Assembly: GCA_001599595.1 (NCBI GenBank)
Contig: BCHH01000012.1
Coordinates: forward strand, 946,813-1,010,812
Source of the DNA: Beverwykella pulmonaria
Taxonomy: Eukaryota > Ascomycota > Dothideomycetes > Pleosporales > Melanommataceae
Direction: 5' to 3'
Length of the DNA stretch: 64,000 nucleotides
Notes under the pieces: generated by a model
The model's input: the letters and a program-made list of their open reading frames with translations, nothing else
What the model was told of the DNA's origin: nothing
The model's database searches: none
Made by a program: the position numbers and the translations under genes
Part shown: piece after piece, positions 34,744 through 46,649 of the stretch
How the letters are laid out: each line of letters opens with the position of its first letter
How positions within the stretch are numbered: position 1 is the stretch's first letter

Positions 34744-37700
34744 ATGCTATTGAAAAGATCGTTATTTTCAGCCACTGCCGTCTCGCACTTTCCAACATCA
34801 CATAACGGCACGCAGAACTCTTTTATTCGCTTAGCTATCCATCCTACCGGAGCCGAAAACGCACAGTGCTGCCATCAAAACACGGGCTCCCTGCCAATCC
34901 AGACGGAATCGTCTGGGTCCCCTTAGATTCAAAATGGCAGTATGCCGAGCTAGACTCCTGTCCGATCTATCAGGCCTCACCGCATGCGATAAGCCTGCGA
35001 CATCTGCCGATGGACGATTGTGTGGATTCCATTCACGACAATGCCAAGGCACGTGGCTCTTTTTCTTAGAAGCTATACGCGTTTACTGACGGAATTGTAG
35101 CCCTGTATCTTGGTTACAAGAAGCGCAACGCAGAACTCGACAAATTGTCCGAGGCACTACCGCCGTACCTTGCGACAAGTAAGACATCTATAGTCGTGCA
35201 GGACTTCAAGGATGTGAAAGATGAAGCCGTTCTTCGCGAGCTACATGACTATTTGTTTCGAAGGCACAACCTTATCGAAAAGGTTATCCGAGGACGGAAG
35301 CTTCATCATTCCCATTTCTTCGCTATTGACAATGACTACGGTCACGAAAAGTACCTCACGAAGCTACAAAATGAGAAGCATATTATGGCTAGAGCTTTGG
35401 AGAAACTTGGCAAGCGAGGTGCACAGGTGATGTACCAGCAGCAGAAATGGTTTGATTGGGTAAAGCAATGCCACGAAGAAGAGGAGAAGAATCGTGAGAA
35501 CGAGAGTCGAAAAGTCAAACTTGAGGCTCTGCTGTTCAAGCGACATCAAAAGGAGGTTGATCGTCATCAACAGGAGCTGAAAGCTAGAGAAGACAAGAAA
35601 CGCGAAGAAGAGTTTCTGGAGGAGACATACCATCAGCGGTTGTCTGAGATGTCAGAGGAAGACGAATGGGACCCTGTACAAGACGTGTTCGGCTACGAGA
35701 GGGACAACTACGTCGATCTCATCAAGTACTTTCTCATGATCAAAGATCAAGATGTTACAGAGACGGCAAATAGCAATTCCGGAGTTGCTGCAGAAAAATC
35801 TGTTGCAACCGAAGTCGAGCAATCTGATAAGCCTCTTTCCAAGAGTGCGAAGAAGAGAGCAAAGAAGGCCAATGCCGACGAGAGGAAATTAGCCGGTCCG
35901 TCCAAACTTGACGCCGATAGACGAGAGGTTAAGTCCATTGAAATGGAGACCAAGGTGCAAATGCGAGAACGACTCCGCAAACCAGTCAAATACGAACGGC
36001 CAACTGGATGGTATTTTGCTGGATCTGAGAGTAAGATGGGCATTGATGCTCAGTCACCTCCCCTTCCGGACGATGAGATCGATCAATTACTAGAAGAAGT
36101 CGCTGAGGTCAAGCATCTTCTCTTCTGTCGACTTCTCCTGTCACATGCCTCTCTACTTCCCATTGCACTAGAAGCAAACAGCATCGAAGAGTTTTTGGCG
36201 AACGATCAAGTTACACAGGAGCATTTGCGGGACTTATCTCTGAAATTAGAACGCCCAAACCTCCAGGATGTTCGAGATGCTTGCGCTGATTTCATAAGAG
36301 GAGAGAGCGAGGAGGATGAGGATGAGGATACCAAGGAGACTAATGAAGAAGAAGAGCCCCAAAAGACGGCCAAGAAGGGACGAAAGTCTGACAATTATGA
36401 ACTTAAATTCCGCGATCGGTCTCGAATGCCAGAAAAGTACCAAACCAAGCGCGAGAAGGCAGCAGGTCAGAAGCGCTTTAAGCCGAAAGATCTCTTTGGC
36501 TCGGATGAGGCCGAAGGACCATTGGATTTTGGAAAAATTACCAACGAAAGTGACTACGAGCGGAAAAAAATGCAGATTAAGATCTGGTAAGTGAACTCAT
36601 TCTTTCCTATGCCGAGCGAATATAGAAGTGTTGCACTACAACCAATTTCAGCCGCCCGGCAAAAGTATCAACTCAGTCGTATTAAGGCCGCCAAATATTC
36701 CAGAAGGGCCTTTGTGTTAGATCCTCAAGTGTTCGCCTAGAGACGTGAACATGGGAATATGTTTCATGTATCTTTACTGATAGCAATAGCGGGCGGCACA
36801 TGTACAATTATCCCAGCGAGAAGGCCTTGAACAGGGGTGGATGGTTCCATTTCTCGATCATTGCCAAGGACTCTGACCTCTATGATGTAAGCCTTAGCTG
36901 TAGATTCGATCAATAATTTGCTAACTGTTCGCTAGGCCGTGGAGCTCTGCCGTAACGTAAGTCTTCCCGTTTAACTCGGCTCTCTAGATTTCGTTCGATC
37001 TTTAACAAATCATCAGTTCAATGAATTTTTCGAGCTCAACCTGCTTTGCGTCTATCATTACTTTCCTGCATCGAAGTGGACCATCTTCATTGGAGATATG
37101 ATGAGGCAGCAATTGCTGCAGCTGGTATATACACTCAGCTACTACCAGCATTCATTCATCTAATATGTGTAGGGGTTCATTCCATATTTTCTGAGCGACA
37201 AGGCCGACCGAGTCACACACTACTTCCAGACTGGAAGTCGTGGAATGGCTCGTCGCTCTCACGAGGTCTTTGAGATGAGGAATTTTATTTGCGGGCATAT
37301 TAAACGTGATGACCCTGTAAGTCGTCGATTCATCCAATATCTGTCCATGGAGACGTGGGAAGTTCGTGCTTTGGTCCGAGACCGCAAAACAGGCCGTATA
37401 CTCATTAAACCACCTGAGGATGAGCTGTGGCTCATCCGCGAGAAGAGCGGCTGGGGTCGGGCTTCGAGAAATGATTTCCAGGTCAAGCTCGAAGTTGGTC
37501 CATCTTTCTTTGAAGAGATGGACAGAATCCGGAAATTCCATTTCTCCTTCGACGAGTACTACGACGTGTACATTTGGGATGCGAACGCAGGTAGAACCTA
37601 TGGCATACTACAGCGGAAACTCGAAGAAGTGAGTGATCCACCATTCCTTAAAAAATAAAAGCACTAATAAATACAGATTCTGGCGCGAGCTTTGCGAGTT

Positions 37701-39662
37701 CGCACTCTCGAAGACATGTTCGGTGCTGGTAGCTCCATCTTGAAAACGATCCTCAAGGATCCGAAGACAGAGAGAGTTCGCACCATCAAACCTGGAGAAG
37801 AAAATTTGAGCATCTGGGCCAATCTCAGTACAACCGCAAGAGCAGTCCAATGGTCACCTAATACCGGGGAAGCGCGAGAGGGTCTAGATGACACGTACAA
37901 GTATACTGAAGCCGACGAATTGGAAGACGCAATTCTCTTCCCCGAAGAAGCGACTGGAGAGATGAAGGACAATCTATTCAGGGAGAATCCAAGCGCCATG
38001 GACATGTTCGAGAGAAGGCCAATGTTGAACCTTAGGAAATTTGCGAAAGATGCCGACACAGGCGACGAATACTCGACAGACTCAGAGTTGGACGAGCTCG
38101 ACACTGATGACGGCGATGAGGATTGGGAATCAGACGAGTCTTCCGAGATGGATATCAAGGACGACCACGGCTTCGACTTCATTGCCAAAGCTGAACAAGG
38201 CAACGCAGAGAAGGCACTGGAAGTACTCAGCAAACAGTTCAAGTCGAAAGTTTTCTCTATGACGCAAGAACCAGACTATTTCCTCCCCATCCTTCAAAAC
38301 CCGTCCCTTGCAACCAATATTCCTGTGAGTATCCGGAGCCATGAGGCCGACTTCATGGCAACGTTGCGGTTGAGCATGATGAGTCAGAAGATATACAGTT
38401 CAGACCATGATGCACTACACGAAGACTTTATTAGGCATATCGATCGGGAGAAGTCCAAAAGTAAGTATACCATCCTAAAAAACCACTCTCACCACATACT
38501 AATACTTGAAAAGTCTTCAAGTTTGGCTGGCACATGGCAGATCAAGAACCCGGGGCGCGCGCAAAATATTTGGAAATGCAGGCTATGGTGAGCAAAATGG
38601 ACGACTTTGTGATGACCAAGGTTACCCCAGGCCCCTTTGAGCTCTGCAAGTTCATGCGTATGGCACCTCAATTCACCGTGGAACGACGCATAGTGAACGA
38701 CGCTTTCGAAGCATATGCTGCCATAGCACTATTTTTTGATGCAGAGGCCTTCCTCGAATCGCAGGAAGGACAACTATTCAAGGATTCGAAACTTTTTGAC
38801 CAAGCCGAACGAGCACGGCACATCCCCGACCGACGGACTCATCTGAGCAACAAGACAATGCCCAAGGAGTTCTGGAAGGACTGGGATCAGTTGCTGGAGG
38901 CCCACGGACGAACGGTCGGCGGAGTGGTTGACGATATCTATCCTGCGGAGTGGCGCAAGGCCATTCGTCCGACAGTCATACAATGTACGTGCTACACTTC
39001 ATTTCAGTGGTATTTCGACCGTAACTCACGCATACATAGTGTTTCGAGCTGGCATCATCTGCAGCTCGTACTCCGGTCAAGCTTCAGGCGTTGTGACCGC
39101 GAAAGCGGAACCGAATCGTCCCCAGGAGAAAATGGATATGTACATCGATTACCGCATTGGTATTCCTTTGGCGCACATTGTCTCGCATCTGGCGGACCCG
39201 ACCCAGTTCGATCGAAAGTTTATTCTCCGAAAGTTAGGTCGATTTTCCGAGCAGCATGCCGGGGCGCGATTCGCGCTTCTAAGAACCTGGTCAGCACCAC
39301 ACTTCTACCCTCTGATGCTCGGCATCGAGAAGCGCGACATGTGCTCGTTTCTTGACGACCGAGGCCGAGCATGGTACTTCCGCTTCATACCCAAGGACAT
39401 GCCGTACTCTGAGTTTTCCATTCACCAGCAATTGTCGCTGAGGCTGGAGCCATACAAGAACATTTTCGGCTCACAAGTGATGGTCGCGAAAGACCTGCTC
39501 GTGGTCATGGGCAAAGACGCGAAGGACCTGAGGAGGCTGGCGGAGGGGGTGACGTGGGCTGTCCAGACGAGGCCCTGGAGGCTCGAGATTGATTTCTGGC
39601 GGAGCTTTGTCAATGTCGACCTTGCCTTTGTAGAGGGGCTCCACGAGAAGTGGCTAGAATGA
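34744..39662 (+). CDS. Large fungal-type protein of unknown function, possibly mitochondrial
   Basis: Reconstructed exons: 34744-34760, 34835-35052, 35101-36586, 36652-36678, 36790-36886, 36936-36956, 37017-37124, 37173-37628, 37677-38460, 38514-38984, 39040-39662; 1435 aa. All joins are in phase. They give continuous, conserved-looking text such as MYNYPSEKALNRGGWFHF, DSDLYDAVELCRNFNEFFEL, QLLQLGFIPYFLSDKAD and LWLIREKSGWGRASRNDF. Residues about 140-230 are a charged coiled coil, 230-290 a Lys-rich linker, 400-470 an acidic region, and a second acidic run lies near 930. No membrane helix, nucleotide site or known enzyme motif is visible. The basic N-terminus suggests a mitochondrial presequence. 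I recall similar uncharacterised proteins in other Pezizomycotina, sometimes labelled as transporters, which nothing here supports. Exons 1 and 4 and the 111-nt intron (36679-36789) are the weakest parts. Confidence 0.75.
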
Positions 39663-40933
39663 GAAAAGGGCACTACGGGGACAGCTCATGTGTCCACCAG
39701 GGCGGTTCCATGCCCTCCTATAAGACATATCTCCATGCTATAGTTGGCGTTTAGTGGGATATATATATGTCTTGGTCATAGAATGACATTTTTACGCTAA
39801 TCGTTCTTTTATCACACCCACAGTGCCCATCTCCGGGCATATAAATGAACTCCACGTAGCACAGCATCCCGCGTGAGGAACAGGGAGTCTGAACATGCAC
39901 ACTCAACACACTTGGCAGGGACACATGGCGCAAACCAGGACCTGGATAGATGGGTTGCAATCAACAGTGCTGCACGGGATGCGTTCGCGCGATGGCGCGA
40001 TAGGGCGGACGCAGATCGGTGCAGCGGCAAGCGCCCGGATGGGCGCTTTTGGGACAACCCGCTACAGTAGTGTACACACACGCACGCACACAGTAGGTAA
40101 GCTATGGTTGGGGGCTTTGGGGATGCATGTGAAGCAGCGTTTAGCCGCTGATGCGAGGGCGGAGTGGGTGGTGGAATGATAGGATTAGGGCGGAGGGGAG
40201 GATGGATGTCCTCGTGCTGATAGTGATGGTGGTGATTATGGGTGCGCGTGTGGCTCATGCTGCAGGAGTGCCTGGGTGTCGTGTCGTGTCGTGTCGCTAT
40301 CTGAGTGCGTCGGTGAGAGAGACAATGGTTGGGGGGACGATCCGAATCGAGCCTAGCATGAGCTTGTTTTGTTGGAGTTTGATGGTCTGGCGCTGCAGTC
40401 GGCAATCTCGTCTTTGCAATCTTCAGAGATGCCCCACTATCCGCCTCGGTTGCCCGCGGGCAACCGTTCCGGCCTGTTGCTTGCGAGCCCTTCGGGCTAG
40501 AATACAACACCATTCTGGCGGCATGGTGTGCCCCTCGACCGCTACTTGTGAGCAGCAGAGTTTGCCGCCTGCCCTCCCTCAGCTCCTTCGTCCTCGCTGC
40601 GGCGGTCCTCCAGCCTCTGCCATCGCAATTGCCTGCGCCGCGCCTTCCCCACAGTCATTCCTCCGTTCAGCTGCCGAGCTTAGTGACTCTCGAGCCACCG
40701 CGTGACACTCGGCTTCACCAGACGAGGTACATTACCCAGTCGCCGCAATCGCCTCACGGCAGCCTAGACCCTTTAAATAACAGACGGCTGACACGCTGCA
40801 GCACAGCTTCGTCTGCCTGCTGCTACCGAGCGCAAGTGCCTCCGCGAGTTTGTCCGCAAGTGTGTCCGCGACGTGTATACTTAAGGCCGGATCCCCCATT
40901 CGCTGCGCCCGAACACACGTACCATCACGGTAA
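39663..40933. other. Intergenic region
   Basis: 1.27 kb. Long ORFs on both strands (for example 39812-40513 minus) are Pro/His/Arg-rich and unlike any family. A GTCGT microrepeat occurs near 40278-40295. The last 300 bases are C/T-rich leader-like sequence. Confidence 0.5.
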
Positions 40934-42419
40934 ATGCTTCAGTCCTGCGCGCATTTGGCCGAGGTCCCCGACTTCTCGCCCGCCCAATTGGAAGAGCTGA
41001 CCCGCAGCATCGAGTCCAAAAAACAGCGGCTCGAGGACGACATCAACAACTACAGACGGCGCAAGCAGGAGGAGCTGCGAAAGTATGAGCGAGAGGTACC
41101 GCATGCCGCTACCAGTAACCGAGCCGTGATAGAACTAATTGGGTTAGCTCCTAGAGGAGTACCGTTCAATGGAACGCGCCGCATCTGCGCGAGACAGCGA
41201 CCTCAAGACGTTGAACCGGCCGACGAGCGCAAATTCTCCGCCGGATCTCGCTTCGTCGTCTCAACCAGCAGAGTCACCCGCCGACGCGAGGGAGCTTGGG
41301 CCGAGCGACACAGCCAAACGGACCAAGCACACACGTGTCCACAAACGCGAAAAAGAGCTGTGTGGGCTGGTTACGCCCATTTTCCTCCCGCTGCTGGACG
41401 CTGGTACCTCGCCGACCAAGAAGAAAAAGGAGAAGCGGCGGCCTGTCGAGGACGAGAATTCCGGCGCAGTTCATCCACCTCCCCCTTCCGACCCAGGTTC
41501 GCCCTCGAGAGATGCCGAGAAGGGAAAAGAGAGTCGTAGATCGAGGAGCAAGGCCAGCGACGATCTGATGGAGCGCGGAGAGGGTGCTGTAACGGGCGGG
41601 AGTTCCAAGGAAAACAAGAAGCCGGACGTGGCCAAGAAGTCGAAACGCGCAGCTGTCAAGAAGTCCTCGCTCCGACATACGAGCAACCCGCGAGCGAGGC
41701 GGAAACGAGTGAGCTTGGTCATCGATGACCAGATCGTCCTCCCTGCAGATAGCATCGCGGAACCCCCTCTTACGTCCCCCACCGAAACTACAGCATCAAC
41801 CAACTCCACTTCGACCACCTCCCTCGAAGACTCGATAGATCCGCGGCTTATTTCTCCTCTCGATACATACGTGCATCATGAACACCAGGACCCCGTGCAT
41901 CACAGCATCGCTCTTCCGTCACCGCTTCCGAGCACATCACCTACCAAGCACACTGGGCACACCATCTCGGAATCACCCCCAAGCCTTGAATACGAGCCTC
42001 CACAGACAGCCACGCGAAGCTTCCTGGATCCGTCTCCACCCCGGCCAGAAGCCATCATTCCGCAGCATGCCTCCAAGGCCCCCATCTACGCCAACCAGGC
42101 CGATATTTCCGAAGCCGAAGAAGAAGACTTCAGCACGTACGTTGGCGGCATCGACGGCTCTGGCGTCGACGACCTGGACCAGGCGGGCAGCTACGGCTAC
42201 CCTTCCTCGCTCGGGGCCAGCTATCTCGAGAGCTATATGAAGAGTCGGCCACTCAGCGTGCGTATATCGTCGGCGGAGAAGGCGGAGCTAGAAGAGGAGG
42301 AGAAGCGGGCGTTGATCAACGGAGAGGTAGACTTGAAAGAGGACATTGATTTGGAGGTTGGGGCGATGGACGACGCGGATGATTCGATGGAGATTTTGGG
42401 GAGCATGGAGGGCTTTTGA
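40934..42419 (+). CDS. Disordered protein with N-terminal coiled coil, function unknown
   Basis: Exons 40934-41095 and 41148-42419 encode 477 aa. The 52-nt intron joins RKYERE to LLEEYRSMER in phase, so the N-terminal helix (FSPAQLEELTRSIESKKQR onward, residues 14-65) is continuous and looks conserved. The rest is low-complexity: Lys/Arg-rich clusters around residues 165-175 and 230-255 that could be nuclear localisation signals, Ser/Thr/Pro stretches, and an acidic C-terminus (LEEEEKRALINGEVDLKED). A short ordered block, FSTYVGGIDGSG, and SLGASYLESYMKSRPLSVRI follow at 375-430. I do not recognise the family. A nuclear role is a guess from the basic clusters only. Confidence 0.7.
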
Positions 42420-43436
42420 GTGGGTGGTGAAGGCGGATAATGAGCGGAGGGGTTGGTTACATGGGCTAATCCAAGCTTCAACATGGCTTCCCTGTATATA
42501 TGCGTCTCCGAGAGCTTACCAGGCGTTTGGTGTTGGGTTGGGCGGTGGACTGCTTTTAGGACCGAGTTTGCATTGGTTGGGAGGAGAGCCTCCAGGGAGG
42601 TGCTTTGCTTTGGCATGGGTAGGGTAGTCTAAAATGGGTGCCTAGTGCACAACAGTTACCCTTCTTGGCGTGTATACAACGTTTTGGAGCTTGCACGCGC
42701 AACAGCTGGAGCGATGAATTCAGGGCGATGAATAAGAAGGTGCCAGCTGGGTGTTGCTCCACCCATTTAGCCCCTATGGCTGCGCTGGACTGCTGTGCCA
42801 TGGATAACCCTCTTCTCCACGAGAGAGGCGTTGATAGGATGCATCGCACGCAAGCGCACACATGCAGCTGTCGTGGCGGCGGAACCAGCACCTGCAGAAG
42901 GGGAGGGGAGCCACGTTTGCTTTTACCCCGGCATTCCAAAGGTTGTTTCTGTCAGGGTCCGTCCTCCACCCAAGAACAGCAGCATTTGGGACGGGGTTGA
43001 GCGCAGCCATATGCTCGTCTTTGTGTTTCGCGCCGAATGGCTGCGGGACGCATTGGGCGACAATCGGCAAAGGATTGCCCATGTGGGTGGGGGTGTGTTG
43101 GTACCTGAGCGATGACGCAGTAGTGCTTGGCTTGCACCTCTCCATTCACCGTTTTCTCACGCCCGCCCGGCGAAACACCCCGAGCCAGCGCTCCAGCGCT
43201 AGATTCACCGCTACCGTAGTATGAGGAACAATTCTTTTCCGCCCACCGCTTCACTCCCATTGCTCTATCTCCGCCCGCCCGAATCCCCTTCTTCGACGTC
43301 GCTCGCTGCAAGTTAAAGAAGGCTCTTCCCATTGCCCCCGAAAACCACTCAGTAGGGCTCCGTCCGTAGTCTCCCCAGCTCCCACCAGCTTGTCTGACCT
43401 CTGTGCCAAGCGTTGACGCCTACGCTCTCCGCCATC
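42420..43436. other. Intergenic region
   Basis: Overlapping ORFs on both strands with no resemblance to known proteins. The end is C-rich leader-like sequence before the ATG at 43437. Confidence 0.5.
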
Positions 43437-44156
43437 ATGGGGCACTACATCCACAACAGCACGCAGACGGTCATCGCGGGCCTAAGCAAGCACCCAGCGC
43501 CCGTCCCTGCCGTACTCTCCCACCACACCGACGCCAGCACGCCTCCTGAGGAGATGCCCAGCAAGGAGCTGCAATTGCCCACTGCCGAAAACACACTGGC
43601 GTTCAAGATGGACGTCTCGAACCCCACCATCCCATCGGCACTCCTCCACCGACGTACTGGCCGGCCCCCGCTCGTGGCGCGAATCTCGCTCCCGCCGAAT
43701 GAATCCACAGTCAAGGCCCCGCTGTCACCGCCCCCGACGCTGAACATTATGAGCCCGCTGCCCGCTGTGAATACGCTCCATGCCGGCCACACGCCCATCT
43801 TCCCGCGCTCGCTGTCGCCGTTCCACGAGCCAGACCAGGACGACTTCAGCGGGCCGTCCACTCCAGAGCAGGAAGCGGTGCTGAGCGGCCCGCTGACACT
43901 GCCTCCCCAGCCCGGCGACGGGGCCGCCGACCGCATTGAGCTGCGCGTCTTGAACGCCGAGCTGGAGAGGATTGCCAAGGAGCAGGACAGCGCCAGTCGC
44001 CTGGCCGGCGTCGCCTCGAGCCCAGTCGAAGTCGGTGGACTGAACATCCACAAGAGCTCTACGCGGCGATCGTCAGAGAACTCGGTCGAGGTCGTCGACG
44101 GGGTTCTTCTGAAAAAGCCCATGATGAATTTTGGACAGCCACTGGGGCAGGCGTAG
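43437..44156 (+). CDS. Pro/Ser-rich hypothetical protein
   Basis: Single ORF of 239 aa starting MGHYIHNSTQ; an in-frame ATG eight codons earlier lies in the leader. The protein is rich in Pro, Ser and Thr. It has phospho-type motifs (PRSLSPFHEP, SGPSTPEQEA), one short helix (RIELRVLNAELERIAKEQ, about residues 171-188), and a C-terminal tail RRSSENSVEVVDGVLLKKP. No domain, signal peptide or membrane segment is seen. Codon use and the clean ATG context suggest a real gene, but similarity searching would be needed to confirm it. Confidence 0.55.
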   Translation: MGHYIHNSTQTVIAGLSKHPAPVPAVLSHHTDASTPPEEMPSKELQLPTAENTLAFKMDVSNPTIPSALLHRRTGRPPLVARISLPPNESTVKAPLSPPPTLNIMSPLPAVNTLHAGHTPIFPRSLSPFHEPDQDDFSGPSTPEQEAVLSGPLTLPPQPGDGAADRIELRVLNAELERIAKEQDSASRLAGVASSPVEVGGLNIHKSSTRRSSENSVEVVDGVLLKKPMMNFGQPLGQA

Positions 44157-44575
44157 GGGCGCCAATGGGCTTCCGTGCGACAGGAAAGAGGTGGACATTG
44201 TAGATTTTACATCGGTATTGTTAGAATATGGTGTGGGCATGGCGCTTTCGGCTAAGCGTGAGGATTTTTAGGAAAATGGACTGGGTTGGGTGGGAATGGA
44301 TGCATGGGAAGGAGTATACACACAATGGTGTATATTACGTCACTGGACCAAGAGGTCCGCGATGACGGGGGCATAGTGCTTTATATAGGTATGTATGTTT
44401 TAGTAGACTGGATTCAATTCGGTCGAAAAGGCCAGTTGAAAAGAAATAAAAATTCAACAAGCGTTCTTCGATTTTATTTCTGGAATCACGTCTCAATAGT
44501 CAAGGTTCTTCTTCCTGCCATGGCCGCCGCGTATGTACAATTCCTCCCATATCAAAACACTTTCCCTAACCCTCC
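44157..44575. other. Intergenic region between convergent genes
   Basis: Presumed 3' ends of the 239-aa ORF and of the GMC oxidoreductase gene. Nothing else is seen. Confidence 0.5.
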
Positions 44576-46649
44576 TTACGCAGCACAGACATCCCGCCCC
44601 GCATCCTCCTTCAAAACGTCACTCCCCTTCTCCCCCACCATGAACGTGCTCACGACTGGAAAGACGCCCGGAATCCGCGGGTACACACTCGCATCGACAA
44701 CCCTCAGCCCCTTTACACCCCTAACCCTAAATCGTGCATCCAGCACCGCCATCGCATCCCCGTCTTTCCCTATCGCAGCCGTGCTCGTAGGATGGTGACC
44801 GAACGTCTGCCCCGTAATCCATTCTTCGTCCGCTTGCCCGCAGTACCCCTGTGCATTGGGGCCTTCAGGACACGGAGGCTCCTTCGCAGCGACGCTGACG
44901 CCGCGCGAAGACGCCGCCGAGTACATGTTGCGCGCCCAGGCAATGGTATCCTTCATCGCGCCCATATCGATGTCCTTGCCCTGCTCGAAGTGGTTGAAAT
45001 TGATCTCGGGGGTATCCTGGGGATTCGCGGATTGCAGTTTTACATATCCGGCTTTGTTCTGCGGATGCGCTTTCACCATGGAGATGCCGTATGTGCCTGC
45101 GCCATCCTGCGGTAAAGCCGTGTTTGTCTGGTTCGAGGGCCAGAAGCCGCGGAACGCGAAGGTGCCTTGCATGACGAACATGTCTCTCTCGCCGTCGGGC
45201 GAGTGCTGCGTCGTCATCATGATGATGGGCTGCGAGAAGCCGCCGCTCGTTGCGCTCGTCACCTGCCCGATAATGGGCATCTCCTGGTTGTCCTGCATGT
45301 TCCTCCCCACGCCTGGCGCATCGACAAGGACCGGGATCTTGAACTCTGCAAGATGCTCTTTGGGCCCGATGCCAGACAGCATGAGAAGTTGGGGTGTGTT
45401 GAAGGTACCGCCCGAGATGATGACTTCTTTTCTTGCAACCGCCGTCATCTTGGTTCCCTTATTGGCGTCGGTGTACCGCGCATCGGCTTTATACAGACTC
45501 TTTCCCTGTAAGTATTCGACGCCTGTAGCGCGCGGCGTGCCGCCACATGCAGTGCCGTTGTCGAAGAGGACTCTCGTGGCCAGACTGTTGATGCTCAACG
45601 TCAACGGGAACTTCTTCTGAATAGTGTCCGTGATGTAATCCCTCGAACTATACCGATCCCCATTAGCCTTCGTATGCGTAGGCAGGCCCCAGATTCCATT
45701 CGTCCAGTCGCGTTTCGCGTCGAGGAAATTGGCGTCGGAGCTCATCATGGAGGCGATGTCCTTTGCATCGGTGGACTTCGAGAAGTTGGCCGCGATGGCT
45801 TGGATGATGCCTAGCACGGGCTGCCCAATGGATGTCGGCTTGTTCATGTTGGTTTGGAAGTAGCCGTCGAAACCGTGGCCCGCAGTGCCATTGGGGAGGT
45901 AGTTGTTCTTCTCGATGCGGGTGAAGATCTTGCGCATGTTGTCCGCACTGCAAAGTCCACATTAGTCTCGCCATCGTAGCTCTATAGACATTGCGCGGTG
46001 TGCAGGATACAGGAGAGAGGCGGCAGGGTTGAGCTTCTAATTGACTTCGCCCAAGATTGGAAGTATCCGAATAGTATGGATTGAGAAAGAGTAGACGCAT
46101 CGAATAGAACGTACCTCCAGCTCTCATCCTTCGTCAAATCTCTGATGTAATTCCAATCGCTGTCCGCCGGCAACCACGTACACATCGCATTGATCATACT
46201 GGACCCTCCGACCGAGCTTCCCCTCGGATAGTATACTCCCAGGAACTTGCTCCCGGCAGGCGGCGTGTCTGTTCCGGCGCCGACCCAGTACCGTCCTGCC
46301 GTGGTCTTCCAGACGAGGTGGTTGTTCATCATGTTCTTCTTCTCGTCGCTGTAGTGCTTGACGAAGAAGTCCCATGTTATTTGGGGTGGGTATTGGCCTG
46401 AATTGCCTTGCGTGCTCTATATATGGTTAGCGTTGTGTTCCTGGTAGAGTTTTGGTACGGGGCCTTTACCTGATCCCCAGCCTCAAGCAAGAGGACGGAG
46501 TAGTTTGCTCGCGCGAGGTTGGAAGCCACGGGGCCACCGCCAGGCCCGCTGCCGACGACGATGTAATCGTATACATCTTGTGCAGCCACATGGAAGGAGA
46601 AGAGAGACGATGTAGCGAGGAAGAGGACGGCCTGGTTTAGGAAACCCAT
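44576..46649 (-). CDS. Secreted GMC-family FAD oxidoreductase
   Basis: Exons on the minus strand: 46649-46470, 46416-46115, 45947-44576; 617 aa. Residues 1-23 are a signal peptide (MGFLNQAVLFLATSS..VAAQ). The FAD dinucleotide site follows directly (YDYIVVGSGPGGGPVASNLA), then VLLLEAGDQ. Other GMC blocks are YPRGSSVGGSSMINAM, the second signature SGGTFNTPQLLMLSGIGP, and FGHHPTSTAAIG with the catalytic-type His. The final motif reads VDASVYPRIPGVFPVV; where most GMC enzymes have His or Asn (as in PxGHT/GNT), this protein seems to have Phe. The family oxidises alcohols, sugars or choline; the substrate here is unknown. Introns are 53 and 167 nt, the latter unusually long for this window. Confidence 0.93.

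Noticed and set aside
37046..37273. 75-aa plus-strand ORF inside the large unknown gene
   Set aside because: Wrong frame; the true exons 37017-37124 and 37173-37628 explain this stretch.
39812..40513. 233-aa minus-strand ORF
   Set aside because: His/Pro/Ser-rich without any motif; looks like chance reading through GC-rich intergenic sequence.
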